From positions 1 through 60,130 of the forward strand of contig CADALE010000015.1 of NCBI GenBank assembly GCA_902788705.1: a stretch of 60,130 bases of DNA, in the 5' to 3' direction. Under the pieces are notes generated by a model. It did not search any database. It was not told the DNA's origin and worked only from the letters and a program-made list of their open reading frames with translations. Shown piece by piece: positions 28,498 through 37,583 of this stretch. Origin of the DNA: an uncultured Coriobacteriaceae bacterium (lineage in GTDB: Bacteria > Actinomycetota > Coriobacteriia > Coriobacteriales > Atopobiaceae). Every line of letters starts with the position of its first letter. Position 1 is the first letter of the stretch. The position numbers and the translations under genes are program-made.

Positions 28498-28585
28498 CGG
28501 ACAGTGGGGACGTAGCACTTTGTCCGGGCTCTTGCTAAGCGGGCAATGAGTGAGCCCGGACAAAGTGCTACGTCCCCACTGTCCG
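28498..28585. repeat. 33-bp inverted repeat, GTGGGGACGTAGCAC family, copy 2
   Basis: Arms 28498-28530 and 28553-28585 are exact reverse complements and nearly the same sequence as the arms of the element at 24511-24613; only the loops differ. Confidence 0.95.
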
Positions 28586-28613
28586 ACCCCCACTGTCCCG
28601 CCAACTGAGGGAC

Positions 28614-28649
28614 GAGCCCCCGTGGCCAACTGGCCGCGGGGGCTCTTTT
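28614..28649 (+). terminator. terminator between convergent genes
   Basis: A 15-bp stem (GAGCCCCCGTGGCCA 28614-28628 with 28631-28645, one G-T pair) followed by TTTT. It ends the membrane gene pair and faces the convergent double-AAA gene. Confidence 0.8.
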
Positions 28650-28664
28650 GCGTAGGCGCTGCAG

Positions 28665-31658
28665 CTACTCGCTGATGGTGGCCAGCAGGTCGCGCGGGAT
28701 GTCGGCCAGCTGGAACACGAGGCGCTCGGCCGCATCGTCGGGCAGGCCAGCCGCACGGCAGCGACGACGGCGAAGCACGTTCATGTCCTCCAGCAGGCGT
28801 TCCATGCGGCGGCCGTTGCCCGTCTCCTCGGTGCGCGTGTCGTAGATGTGGGCGCACACCAGGCGCAGCGCCTGGTCGGTCTCGGGCGTGCAGGTGAGCT
28901 TGGGTGCGTGCCGCTCCATCATCTTGTGGAGGATGGCGTGCAGCTCGGGGCCGGTGTAGGACGGGAGGTCCAGCACCTGAAAGCGGCTGGCCGAGCCAGG
29001 GTCAAGCCGGCAGAAGGCCTGGTACATGCTAGGGTACACCGCAAACACGCACATGAAGGGGTGTGCCTTGTCGGTAAGCGGGTTGAGGAAGGCCTTGAGG
29101 GCCCCTTGGCCGTCGAAGCTGTTGCTTACCAGCTGGTGCGCCTCGTCCACGAACAGCAGCGCCTTGCGCTCCTGCGCCTCGCGCACGTACTCCAGCACCT
29201 TCTGCTGGGAGCCTCCCTGCAGCGAGCTGGCAAGCGTGCTGCCCGAGATGATGATCGGCTCGGGCGTGCCCAGCAGGTGCAGGTGATGGTACAGGCGGCC
29301 CAGCATCGTGGCCACCTCGGTCTTGCCGGTGCCCGGCTCGCCGCGCAGCACGATGGGCCTGAGGTACACGCCGTCCTCGGAGCCGCCGTGCGCAAGCTGC
29401 TCGCGCACCTCCTCGGCCTTGTCCACGAAGTACTGCTCCACGCCCTCCATGCCCACGAAACGCTCGCGGATGTCGGACAGGATGTGGTCAAGGGAGTTGC
29501 CCACATCGGAGGGCACGAACCACGTGTGGTCAACCGCGCCCTGGTAGAAGCACTCCTCGGTTACCACGCCGCCACGCGCCAGCGCGCATGCCCTGAGGCC
29601 GATGGTCTCCATGTCGCCGGCGTTGCCAAAGCGCTTGCGGTCGCGCTCCTGGTATACGCGCGTGACGAAGCAGGACAGCGGGCGCGCCTCGACGTCGTCG
29701 AAGGTCTGGGTGCTCACCAGCGCGGGGTCGAGACGGCAGTCGTTCTCCTCGATAAAGGACACGAGGATCTGCTCGAGCAGCTCGGGGCCGTAGTCCTCGA
29801 TGAGGACCACGTTGCTGGACCCGATGCGGCGCATGAGGCCGTCGTCGCCCTTCAGCATCTCGCGCATCTCGTCGGGGTAGCCGGCCATCACCAGGCAGAA
29901 GCGGTGCCCGGGGTCGGTCATGGCATGCACCAGCTCGGACAGCACCTCCTTGCCCGTGCCCTCGTGGTTGGCGCCGCCGTCCTTGCGGCCCAGGGCGTGG
30001 GCCTCGTCGATGAACAGCACGCCCTCCTCGGCACGCTCCACGCAGGCCATGGTGGCCTTGGGCACGCCGGCGATGTAGCTGCTGGTAAGGTTGTTGCGGG
30101 TGACCTCGACGGTGGAGCCCACCTTGAGGATGCCGTACTCGCGAAGCACGTCGCCGATGAGGCGTGCCACCGTGCTCTTGCCCGTTCCAGGGTTGCCCAG
30201 CAGCACGAAGTGGGGCACGGGAGGCCGAGGGACGGCGCGGGCCTGCGTGGTGGCAAGGCGCTCCACCACCCAGTCGGCCGGCTCGTGCCCGGGCGTGGCC
30301 TGCGCCTGGCGCCGCTGCATGCGGGCCTGGTAGGCAAGGGCGTTCTCCACAGCGGACTTCACCGCGCGGTACACGGCCTCCCAGCCGGGGCGGTTAAGCC
30401 GCTCCAGGGCAGACTCGCGGTCGCGGCTGGGTATGCCCCACATGGCGTCCACCACGTCAGGGGTAACCTCCACCGGGTCGGTGCCCTCCTGGGCGTCCAC
30501 GTAGTCCTCCACGCGGCCGCAGATCTGCGTCATGTACTCCGACGTGGTGAACACGGCCGTCTCGCTGTCGCGCGAGTCGCAGCTGCGGCTGCAGTAGATG
30601 ATCTCGGTGACGATGTCGTCCATCTGCAGGTAGTCGAAGGTGATGCGGCGCCCCGTGTCGGAGGTGCCCACCAGCGCGAGGCGGCGCAGCAGGTTGCGCA
30701 CCTCGTCCTCGCGCGGCAGGCCCATCGCCACGCAGGTGAGGGGGTTGAGCTTGTCGCCGCCGTCGTGGTCCTCCACGAGGAACTTGGGGGCAAGCCCCAG
30801 GTCGCGCACGCGGCTGATGAGGTCCTTGGTGGAGTGCATGGTCTCGGGCGCCATGATGAGGCAGAGGTTGTCCATCTGGCCGTTGCTGCGGGCCTGCTCC
30901 CACACGTTGAGGATGTTGTCGCGAAGCGGCGCCACGGTGCCGAAGTCGCTGGTAAAGATGTTGTAGAACACCACCACCATGCGGCTGCTCTTCTGGCACA
31001 TGAGCGGCTGGATAAGCATGACGAAGTGCGCGAGGTCCATCTCGCGGCGGGCGTAGCGCACCACCGTGGGGCGAGGGGCGCGACGGCCGCGCGACGGCTC
31101 GGGCGCCTGGGCGGCGTCGGTGCCTTGTGGCGCGGGCTCGGACGCGGGCGAATCGACCGACGCCTGCGTTCCCTGTTCGGACGCCACCTCGACGGTGGCC
31201 TCGGTGCGGCGCGCGCGGCTGCGACGATGGCTAAACATGGCCTGGGCCACGCTGGTAGCCTGCGCATCACGGGCAGCGGCGGGCTGGGCGGGCTGATCCG
31301 CGACTGCGGTGGCGGGCTCGACGGCCGCGGGTTCTTGCGCCGGCTGGCCCTCCTGGCCCACCTCCTCGTACTCGGCGTCGGGCACCGCCTCGTCGGCCTG
31401 GTGACGGCCGCGCAGGGGGATGCCCTCGTTGTCGCCAAAGAAGAATCGCGCGCTCTCGGGATCAAGGCAGTAGGCGCCCTTGGTGCCCGCCTCGCCGTAG
31501 AAGATGACGTGCTTGTAGCCACGGCTGCGCAGCAGCCTGACAAGGTACTGCTCGCTGGAGCGCACCGTGAGGTCGGCGCACCACACGCTGTCGTTGGTGT
31601 TTCCGTAGAGCAGGAAGGTGGATGACCAGTCCTTGTGCGTGTCGAGGAAGGTCTTCAT
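28665..31658 (-). CDS. double-AAA+ protein, CbbX/SpoVK-like modules
   Basis: A 997-aa protein. The N-terminal part (1-430) looks like a degenerate NTPase or signalling region interrupted by an acidic, Pro-rich linker (about 95-200). Two AAA+ modules of the CbbX/SpoVK type follow: the first with Walker A GNPGTGKST (near residue 490) and Walker B VLFIDEAHALG; the second with GEPGTGKTE (near 772) and LLFVDEAHQL. CbbX-type ATPases remodel target complexes, for example Rubisco, through a central pore. Having both modules intact in one chain suggests a hexamer of double rings. It lies on the minus strand directly downstream of the coiled-coil genes. Confidence 0.85.
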   Translation of the reverse strand: MKTFLDTHKDWSSTFLLYGNTNDSVWCADLTVRSSEQYLVRLLRSRGYKHVIFYGEAGTKGAYCLDPESARFFFGDNEGIPLRGRHQADEAVPDAEYEEVGQEGQPAQEPAAVEPATAVADQPAQPAAARDAQATSVAQAMFSHRRSRARRTEATVEVASEQGTQASVDSPASEPAPQGTDAAQAPEPSRGRRAPRPTVVRYARREMDLAHFVMLIQPLMCQKSSRMVVVFYNIFTSDFGTVAPLRDNILNVWEQARSNGQMDNLCLIMAPETMHSTKDLISRVRDLGLAPKFLVEDHDGGDKLNPLTCVAMGLPREDEVRNLLRRLALVGTSDTGRRITFDYLQMDDIVTEIIYCSRSCDSRDSETAVFTTSEYMTQICGRVEDYVDAQEGTDPVEVTPDVVDAMWGIPSRDRESALERLNRPGWEAVYRAVKSAVENALAYQARMQRRQAQATPGHEPADWVVERLATTQARAVPRPPVPHFVLLGNPGTGKSTVARLIGDVLREYGILKVGSTVEVTRNNLTSSYIAGVPKATMACVERAEEGVLFIDEAHALGRKDGGANHEGTGKEVLSELVHAMTDPGHRFCLVMAGYPDEMREMLKGDDGLMRRIGSSNVVLIEDYGPELLEQILVSFIEENDCRLDPALVSTQTFDDVEARPLSCFVTRVYQERDRKRFGNAGDMETIGLRACALARGGVVTEECFYQGAVDHTWFVPSDVGNSLDHILSDIRERFVGMEGVEQYFVDKAEEVREQLAHGGSEDGVYLRPIVLRGEPGTGKTEVATMLGRLYHHLHLLGTPEPIIISGSTLASSLQGGSQQKVLEYVREAQERKALLFVDEAHQLVSNSFDGQGALKAFLNPLTDKAHPFMCVFAVYPSMYQAFCRLDPGSASRFQVLDLPSYTGPELHAILHKMMERHAPKLTCTPETDQALRLVCAHIYDTRTEETGNGRRMERLLEDMNVLRRRRCRAAGLPDDAAERLVFQLADIPRDLLATISE

Positions 31659-31708
31659 GCAGTCGCGCCTTTCGATGGTCTGGTAAGTGCCTTCGCCTGA
31701 ATGGGAAA

Positions 31709-31741
31709 GGGTACCGAAAGGGAGTATCCCCTTCGGTACCC
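31709..31741. repeat. palindromic repeat, GTACCGAAAGG family, copy 2
   Basis: Arms GGGTACCGAAAGG (from 31709) and CCCCTTCGGTACCC (to 31741) surround AGTAT. It matches the palindrome at 2671-2699 in both arms. A weaker relative (ACCAAAAGGGATACTCCCCC) lies at 17278-17297. It sits between two block B genes. Confidence 0.8.
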
Positions 31742-31760
31742 TCCTTGCCTGTGGGACAGC

Positions 31761-33245
31761 CTAGAACAGCGGGGCCACCGGCTGTTGCTCAACCTGCTCG
31801 GCGGTACGCATCGTCTGGTCGGACGACTCGGTGCCCACCGACCCGGTGCACGCCAGGTCGCCGCCCAGGCCAACCTCGTGGAGCGCGCGCACCATGCCGT
31901 CGCGGATGGCCTGCTTCTGCGCCTCGGACACGGTGGATCCGTTGGCGTAGTAGAACATGACCTCCATGGCCATGCGCTCCAGGCCCTCGACGTCCTCGTC
32001 CTCGTCGAGCGAGACCGAGATGCCGTTGCCGGTGACCGGCTCGCGGAAGTGCACCACCAGCTTCTGGGTGGCGTCGCCGCCCGCGGGGCGCGCCCAGTCC
32101 ATCTCGTAGCCCTGCTTGGCCATGTGCTCCTGGATGGTCTGCAGGGCATGGATGCGCTCGTAGTAGCGCATCAGCTTCTCGTGGCCCAGGCTCACCACCG
32201 CGTCGGCGCGCGGCACCAGCTGGTCGTCGACGTCGTCCAGCATGAGCTGCAGCTGGTGGGTAGTAAGCTCGCGGCCCTCGTCACTGGCAAGCAGCTCCAG
32301 CTGGGCCTGCACCTGGTCGCGCACCACGGAGAGCTCGCCTTGGGTGAAGTCGTCTAGGTACTCCATCACGTGGCCGGCAACCTCGTCGTCAAACTCCACC
32401 ATCTCGGCGGCATCAAGCTGCGCCAGAAGCGCCTCAAGCTGCGCGGTGAGGGCGATGGCCACCTCGTCACGCTCGAAGAGCTGCTGCTCGTGCTCGAGGG
32501 CCAGGCTGGCGCCACGCGAGATCACCTTCTGCGCGGAGGCCGCAGCCACGTCAGCGTGGCCCGCCTCAAGCGCGGTGGTGGCCGTCTGCAGCGAGCTGCG
32601 CACCGCGGCAACCTTCTGGCCAAAGGCCGCGTCGCCGGAGGTGCGCTCCATGGTCTCGAGCACGCGCAGCGAGGCCTGGGCATCGCGCAGCAGGTCCTGG
32701 GCCATGGCGCGCTGCTGGGCGCGGGCGGCCTCGGTGGTGCGCTGCCAGTCGACGGCCTCGATGCGGGCCTGCTGGGCCGCATCGAGGGTGGTCATGATGC
32801 GCGCGGACTCCTCCGCGGCCTCGGTGCGGATGCGCTCAAGCTCGGCCTCGCGGTGCTCGCCCATGGCCTGGGTGCTTGCGCTGCGGGCCTCGCGCACGAG
32901 GTCCTCCATCTCAGAGGCGTCGACGGCCTCGACCGCAGCCTGCTCGATGCGGGCGGAGAGGCCCTGCATGTCGGCGTACATCTGCTGGCGATAGGCGTCA
33001 GCGGCAGCCTGCTCGCGCTCCATGGTGGCGCGCAGCTGGTCATAGAGGCCGGAGAGCTCGGCCGAGCAGTCCTGGGCCTCAAGCTGGCTCTGGCGATGGC
33101 GCCTGACGCCCTCGCCCACCGCCTCGGCGCCCAGTCTCAGCACCGTGGCTGCGGCCATGCCCACCGCGGCGGTTCCCAGGATGATGGGCAGCCCTCCAAG
33201 AAGAAGCGCGGCCCCGATAAGAATGCCGAAGGCGTCACCGCTCAT
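31761..33245 (-). CDS. membrane-anchored coiled-coil protein
   Basis: A 494-aa protein: an N-terminal hydrophobic hairpin (GILIGAALLLGGLPIILGTA then AAVGMAAATV), a long coiled-coil (about 45-350, rich in Ala, Glu, Gln and Arg), and a C-terminal alpha/beta domain with MAKQGYEMDWARP and HFREPVTGNGISVSLDEDED. AGGAG seven bases before ATG 33245 fixes the start; the longer frame to 33407 is rejected. Its layout matches the proteins at 33328 and 7643. It may be a membrane scaffold or a substrate of the AAA+ proteins. Confidence 0.78.
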   Translation of the reverse strand: MSGDAFGILIGAALLLGGLPIILGTAAVGMAAATVLRLGAEAVGEGVRRHRQSQLEAQDCSAELSGLYDQLRATMEREQAAADAYRQQMYADMQGLSARIEQAAVEAVDASEMEDLVREARSASTQAMGEHREAELERIRTEAAEESARIMTTLDAAQQARIEAVDWQRTTEAARAQQRAMAQDLLRDAQASLRVLETMERTSGDAAFGQKVAAVRSSLQTATTALEAGHADVAAASAQKVISRGASLALEHEQQLFERDEVAIALTAQLEALLAQLDAAEMVEFDDEVAGHVMEYLDDFTQGELSVVRDQVQAQLELLASDEGRELTTHQLQLMLDDVDDQLVPRADAVVSLGHEKLMRYYERIHALQTIQEHMAKQGYEMDWARPAGGDATQKLVVHFREPVTGNGISVSLDEDEDVEGLERMAMEVMFYYANGSTVSEAQKQAIRDGMVRALHEVGLGGDLACTGSVGTESSDQTMRTAEQVEQQPVAPLF

Positions 33246-33327
33246 GGCATGTCTCCTTTCGTGTTGGCTCGGATAGGTACCAGTATGCCCGAACGCACAC
33301 CGGGTGCGGTTGCGCAAGGCGGGGCGC

Positions 33328-34689
33328 TTACTGGTAGCGGCGCTCCAGCTTGCGGGCAAGGGCCGCGGGATCGGGCTTGGCCTTGTGGCGCCGCTCGACG
33401 GCCACACGCGCCTGCTCGCCCTCCTCCACCCACGTCACCTCGATGCCGATGAAGGCCTCGTCGCCCTGCAGGCGCTCCACGATGCCCTGGGCCACGCGCG
33501 CCGCGTAGTCGTCGTTGACCATCGTGCGCATGTCCAGCGACACCAGGCATGCGTTGCGCGTCACGATGCCGTCGGTGCGGCACGGCACGAAGGTGACGGT
33601 GGCCTTGTCGATGCCGTTGATGGTGAGCTCGAGGTCGTAGCAGTCGATGGGCTCGCCGTCGCGGAACTCCGAGCGCACCACGTGGTAGCCCTGCCCCATC
33701 AGCACCTCCTCGGCGATGTCGGCAAGCTGCATCCTGCCGTACGAGAAGGAGCACTCGCTGCGGATGCAGGCCATCGCGGCGCTCATCCGCTCGCTCACGT
33801 GGTGCAGGCCCGTTATCTGGCGAACCAGCTGCGTGCCCTTGGCCGCCGTGCCCTCGCTGAGGAAGGCGCCCACGCTGCCGGCGCGCTCCACGCCCTCCAC
33901 CATGGCCCAGGCCTGGTCCACCTCGGCACGCACGGCCGCGTACTGCCCGCGGCTCCAGTAGTCGCGCTCCTCGTCGGACAGCCTGAAGGCACCGAGCGGC
34001 GTCTGCACGGCCTCGCGCTCGAAGTCGTCCATGGTGCTGCGCAGGCAGGTGGCCATGGCGCGGTACTCGGCAAAGAGGGCCTCCCACTCGCGCTGGTCCT
34101 CGCGCACCGTCACCTCGAGGATCTCGAGCTCCGCAAGCGACGCGTCGGCGGCTGCGGCAGCGGCGTCGTACATGCCCGTCTGCATGAGGGTGCGCACCGA
34201 CTCGAGGTGCTCGGCAAACACCGCCAGCTGCCCCGGTCGGAAGAAGGCGTGCGGCAGCCCGCGCACCACCAGCTCCTGGGTGCGTGCCTCGCCCTCCAGG
34301 CGCTCGGCCATGCTGCGGCCCACCTCGGTGCGCTCGGCCTCCTGCCGACGCACGTCGGCCAGCTGGTCATTCAGGCTCTCGGTGATCTGCGCAAGCTCGG
34401 CCAGCAGCTGCTGACGCTGGGCCTGGGCCGCGGCGTCCGCCTGGCGCACGGCGTCCATGTGGCTGCGCATCTCGGCCAGCAGCTGGTCCTGCAGCTCGTG
34501 CACCTGCGCAGCGTAGTGCTCGCGCAGCTCCTCGTTGAGCGACAGCAGCTGCTGGAGGTCGGCCTCAAGCTGGCGCGTGCGCTGGGCGTGCGCGGCCTCC
34601 ATCTGCCGCAGCGCCTCCTGGTGCTGGCGCGTGTTGGCCTGCAGCTGGCGCTCGAGCTCGCTGACCCTGCCCCTCAGGCTAGACGCCAT
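33328..34689 (-). CDS. coiled-coil protein with C-terminal alpha/beta domain
   Basis: A 453-aa cytoplasmic protein. Residues 1-140 are a long coiled-coil (SSLRGRVSELERQLQANTRQ and on). A helical middle region follows, then a C-terminal domain with EEVLMGQGYHVVRSEF and strands CYDLELTING and ATVTFVPCR. It overlaps the gene upstream by 11 bases. The GQGY turn followed by beta strands is similar to KQGY in the protein at 31761. No known family. Confidence 0.75.
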   Translation of the reverse strand: MASSLRGRVSELERQLQANTRQHQEALRQMEAAHAQRTRQLEADLQQLLSLNEELREHYAAQVHELQDQLLAEMRSHMDAVRQADAAAQAQRQQLLAELAQITESLNDQLADVRRQEAERTEVGRSMAERLEGEARTQELVVRGLPHAFFRPGQLAVFAEHLESVRTLMQTGMYDAAAAAADASLAELEILEVTVREDQREWEALFAEYRAMATCLRSTMDDFEREAVQTPLGAFRLSDEERDYWSRGQYAAVRAEVDQAWAMVEGVERAGSVGAFLSEGTAAKGTQLVRQITGLHHVSERMSAAMACIRSECSFSYGRMQLADIAEEVLMGQGYHVVRSEFRDGEPIDCYDLELTINGIDKATVTFVPCRTDGIVTRNACLVSLDMRTMVNDDYAARVAQGIVERLQGDEAFIGIEVTWVEEGEQARVAVERRHKAKPDPAALARKLERRYQ

Positions 34690-35806
34690 CGTCGCCCCTC
34701 CTCAGCTCGTCTGACAGCGCAATCGTGCCGTCGCCACTAGTGGTGGTGATGGAGGACTGCACGCGCATGAGGTAGGCCTCACGCGTACGCGTGAGGGCAA
34801 CCATGCGCTGCTCGGCAAGGTCAAGCTGCTCGGAGGCCTGCTGCAGCGCCTCGGCCACCGAGCCGCCCGTAAGGTAGGGGTCGGAGGCCATCAGCTCGAC
34901 CGATCCCTGGTCGTAACCCATGCGCCGGGCCAGGCTGTCAAGCTGGGCATCGAGGCGGGCGATGTCCTCGTCGGTGAGGTTGGCCACGTCGTCAAGGGCT
35001 CCGATCTGCGCGCGACGGCCCGCCGCCTCGCGCTCGAGCTCCTCCACGCGTGACTGTGCTGCGGCCACCTGCGCAGAGAGGTCGGCAAGCTGGCGCTCGG
35101 CCTGGTCGGCCGCCTCGAGCTTCTCGGCAAGCTGGCGCTCAAGCCCCTCGCGCTGGACCGCGGCACCCGAGACGCGCGACTCGGCCTGCGAGCGCAGCGT
35201 GCGCTGCAGGGCCTCGTTGTCGGAGCGCAGGCCCTCTATCTGGGCCAGCAGTCGGGCGCGGTCGCCGGCATCCCTCTGGGCCTGGCTGGCGGCACGGCGG
35301 GCAGCGTCAAGGTCGGCCTCGAGCTGAGCCACCCGCGCCTCGAGGGCGGGGCGGGCCTGCCGCAGCTCGGCAAGCTCGTCCATCACCTGCTGGTCCACCA
35401 TGACGCCGGCGGGCAGGGGCTGTCCGTTGGCCCCCAGCTCGGACTCGCACGTGACGGCAATCTCCTGGGGACCAAGCTCGATGGACGTCACGTTGGCAAA
35501 CGTCCTGACCTGGCCGCCGTCGCCCACCTTTGCCTGCGGGCATCCGCTTGCCCAGAAGCCCAGCACCAGGGGCTGGCGGGCCAAGGCCGCGTCGATGCAG
35601 TGCACCTCGACGACCTGCTCCCCGTTCCACCTGCGAGCCTCCACCAGATAGGGACGCAGCTCGCGCACCTCGTGATCGCACCCACCGGAAAGCAGCGCCT
35701 TGCCGCGCTCCCCAGGCATGGAGGCCTCGACCACCTGCGTGGGCGCAACCGTCACGGCCACCGCACCTTCCCGCACGGACGCGCTCTGCCACTCGATCCT
35801 TGCCAT
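34679..35806 (-). CDS. coiled-coil protein with N-terminal beta domain
   Basis: A 375-aa protein. Residues 1-130 are beta-rich (AVAVTVAPTQVVEAS; HCIDAALARQPLVLGFW; VTSIELGPQEIAVTCESEL), and residues 135-340 are a long coiled-coil with a short break near ANLTDEDIARLDAQLD. There is no membrane segment. It overlaps the next coiled-coil gene by 11 bases, so the two products are probably partners. The family is not recognised. The N-terminal beta domain might bind the partner, by position only. Confidence 0.72.
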   Translation of the reverse strand: MARIEWQSASVREGAVAVTVAPTQVVEASMPGERGKALLSGGCDHEVRELRPYLVEARRWNGEQVVEVHCIDAALARQPLVLGFWASGCPQAKVGDGGQVRTFANVTSIELGPQEIAVTCESELGANGQPLPAGVMVDQQVMDELAELRQARPALEARVAQLEADLDAARRAASQAQRDAGDRARLLAQIEGLRSDNEALQRTLRSQAESRVSGAAVQREGLERQLAEKLEAADQAERQLADLSAQVAAAQSRVEELEREAAGRRAQIGALDDVANLTDEDIARLDAQLDSLARRMGYDQGSVELMASDPYLTGGSVAEALQQASEQLDLAEQRMVALTRTREAYLMRVQSSITTTSGDGTIALSDELRRGDDGV

Positions 35807-35892
35807 GTCCCCTCATCCTTTCAGGCCTTCGGGCCCCGTGTCGTCTTCAGGACGAATCCCTCGCGGCCGCCAGGCCGCCAAACCAGCCGCCT

Positions 35893-36501
35893 TTAGGCGC
35901 GGCCCGCCATCTCACGCCACATGGCAGCCTGCTCCCTGCCGGGAACACCCACCAGCATCATCCGCGAACCGGCCAGCCTCATCTCGACCTCGCGACCCGT
36001 AGCCGCCTCGTAATAGGTGCGCAGCTCCTGGCGGTAGCGGTCGGTAAGGGCAATGAGACGCTGGTTGGACGACCCACGGTACGCCACGTTGTCGTTCAGC
36101 TCCTCCACGTAGGGGCCGTCAACCAGCAGGTCGATGCACCCTAGGAAGGCCGCGATGCCCTCGTCGGTGCGCGCCAGGTCCTGCAGCTCCTCGTAGGTGT
36201 AGCCGGTGTACACGATGGTGCCACAGTCGCGCTGCATGCGGATGGCCTGCACCATCTGCGCAAGCGCGGCCGCCTGCAGCATGGGCTCGCCCCCGCTGAT
36301 GGTGAGGCCCTCGGCGCGGGTACCTAGGTACCAGTTGGCCAGCTCCTGGGGCGTGACCTCCTCGAAGGCGCCCTCGGCAAGCGACACGCCGATGCATCCC
36401 GGGCATCCCCGCTCGCAGCCATGCACCCACAGCACGGCGCGGTCCCCGGGGCCCAGCACCCGGCACGAGTCGGTTCGCATGCCAACGCGCACGACGCTCA
36501 T
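35893..36501 (-). CDS. NrdG-like radical SAM protein (paralogue C)
   Basis: A 202-aa short radical SAM protein with C29-ERG-C33-PG-C36, LTISGGEPML, DGPYV and RGSSNQR. It is closest in layout to paralogues A (4946) and B (9811). It overlaps the upstream gene (36498-37445) by ATGA. As with A and B, no glycyl radical enzyme is next to it. The C-terminal 35 residues after the NrdG core are an extra tail (MRLAGSRMMLVGVPGREQAA). Its role in block B mirrors that of the other two in block A. Confidence 0.85.
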   Translation of the reverse strand: MSVVRVGMRTDSCRVLGPGDRAVLWVHGCERGCPGCIGVSLAEGAFEEVTPQELANWYLGTRAEGLTISGGEPMLQAAALAQMVQAIRMQRDCGTIVYTGYTYEELQDLARTDEGIAAFLGCIDLLVDGPYVEELNDNVAYRGSSNQRLIALTDRYRQELRTYYEAATGREVEMRLAGSRMMLVGVPGREQAAMWREMAGRA

Positions 36502-37445
36502 CGCGCACCCTCCACGTCGGCAAGATCGAAGACCATACCGCCAAGAACGTGCCCGTCAAGGCCGTGCGCGTCGGTGAACTGCACATACAGCTTGCCCTCG
36601 GCCGCGGAGTAGCCCACGGTGAGGTCGTAGGTGGCGCCGGCATACGGCTGGGGCTTGCGCGCCACGAAGCCGCCCAGGCGCGTGACCTCGTCTCCGCTTT
36701 CCTGGCAAATGACCAGCTCGCAGCTGGGGTAGGACGTCTTGATGGTAAGCGTCTCCAGTGCGTCCTCGCTGCCCAGTGTCATGAGGCCCACGGTCTCGGT
36801 CTGGTCGGCCGAGCGGCCGGTACGAAACGCCTTGCTGATGCGGATGGTGCGAATGGTGGAGGGCGCCTGCGCGCCGATCATCGCGTCCATCGCGGCAAGG
36901 AGCACCTCGGTGCCCTTGTGGCGCAGCTCGGGACGGAAGCAGGTCCACCAGGCGATGGCTTCGGCAAGCTGCGGGGCAGGAACGTCGCGCGCGGGAATCG
37001 TGGACGGGCGGGAGAGCTCGGGGTCGACGCTGTCAGGGCTGTCGAAGTCGTAGGGACGGCCCTCCGAGACAAGCTCGCCCATGCGGTAGTACTGGTTGGT
37101 GCCCACGTCGGTAAGGCGAATGCCATGCTCGAGGCAGTAGTCCTTGCCGGTCAGGGCCTCGTAGGCAAGCATGCCAACCGTGTAGAGCGCCTGCTCGGTG
37201 GTGGGCTGGGGCAGGCTGGCACCCTGCAGCAGGGCCCGCAGCACCTCGGGGGCCTGCAGCGCGTAGTTGCGCTGGGCGGGGGCAAGCACGCGCACGGCGC
37301 AGTCGTCGGACAGCATCACGCCGCCGGAGTCGTCGGGCATCTGGCCACCCTCGCTGGCAATACCCACCAGCATGAACACGATGAGACTTGCCTGCTCGGG
37401 CGTGAGCCCTTCACGGGCGCGTTCGTAAAGGGTGCGTTCGGCCAT
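36498..37445 (-). CDS. protein of unknown function coupled to radical SAM paralogue C
   Basis: A 315-aa cytoplasmic protein. Residues 1-170 are helical, and one segment (TEQALYTVGMLAYEALTGKD) resembles the kinase alpha-F region (DvysfGvllyelltG), but no catalytic HRD or DFG is present, so any kinase relation would be to a dead pseudokinase. The C-terminal part (200-315) is beta-rich (TLTIKTSYPSCELVICQ; GKLYVQFTDAHGLDGH). I do not recognise a family. AGAAGGA precedes ATG 37445; the longer frame to 37529 was rejected. ATGA overlap with the radical SAM gene implies they act together. Confidence 0.65.
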   Translation of the reverse strand: MAERTLYERAREGLTPEQASLIVFMLVGIASEGGQMPDDSGGVMLSDDCAVRVLAPAQRNYALQAPEVLRALLQGASLPQPTTEQALYTVGMLAYEALTGKDYCLEHGIRLTDVGTNQYYRMGELVSEGRPYDFDSPDSVDPELSRPSTIPARDVPAPQLAEAIAWWTCFRPELRHKGTEVLLAAMDAMIGAQAPSTIRTIRISKAFRTGRSADQTETVGLMTLGSEDALETLTIKTSYPSCELVICQESGDEVTRLGGFVARKPQPYAGATYDLTVGYSAAEGKLYVQFTDAHGLDGHVLGGMVFDLADVEGAR

Positions 37446-37583
37446 GTCGTCCTTCTCCCGTTCGTCCAACGCATACGACAAATTGATATACGTCAGAGTA
37501 CGGACGGAAGCTTTGGCAATGTTGCGCAAGGTGGGTAGCGGGCGGCTGGACGGCTGCGGGAAGGCGCGGGCCGCCAGGCCCGG

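Noticed and set aside
28848..31625. A 925-aa open frame on the plus strand opposite the double-AAA+ gene
   Set aside because: It is an antisense frame of a GC-rich gene, rich in His, Val, Gly and Leu, with no domain motifs; the minus strand shows clear Walker motifs.
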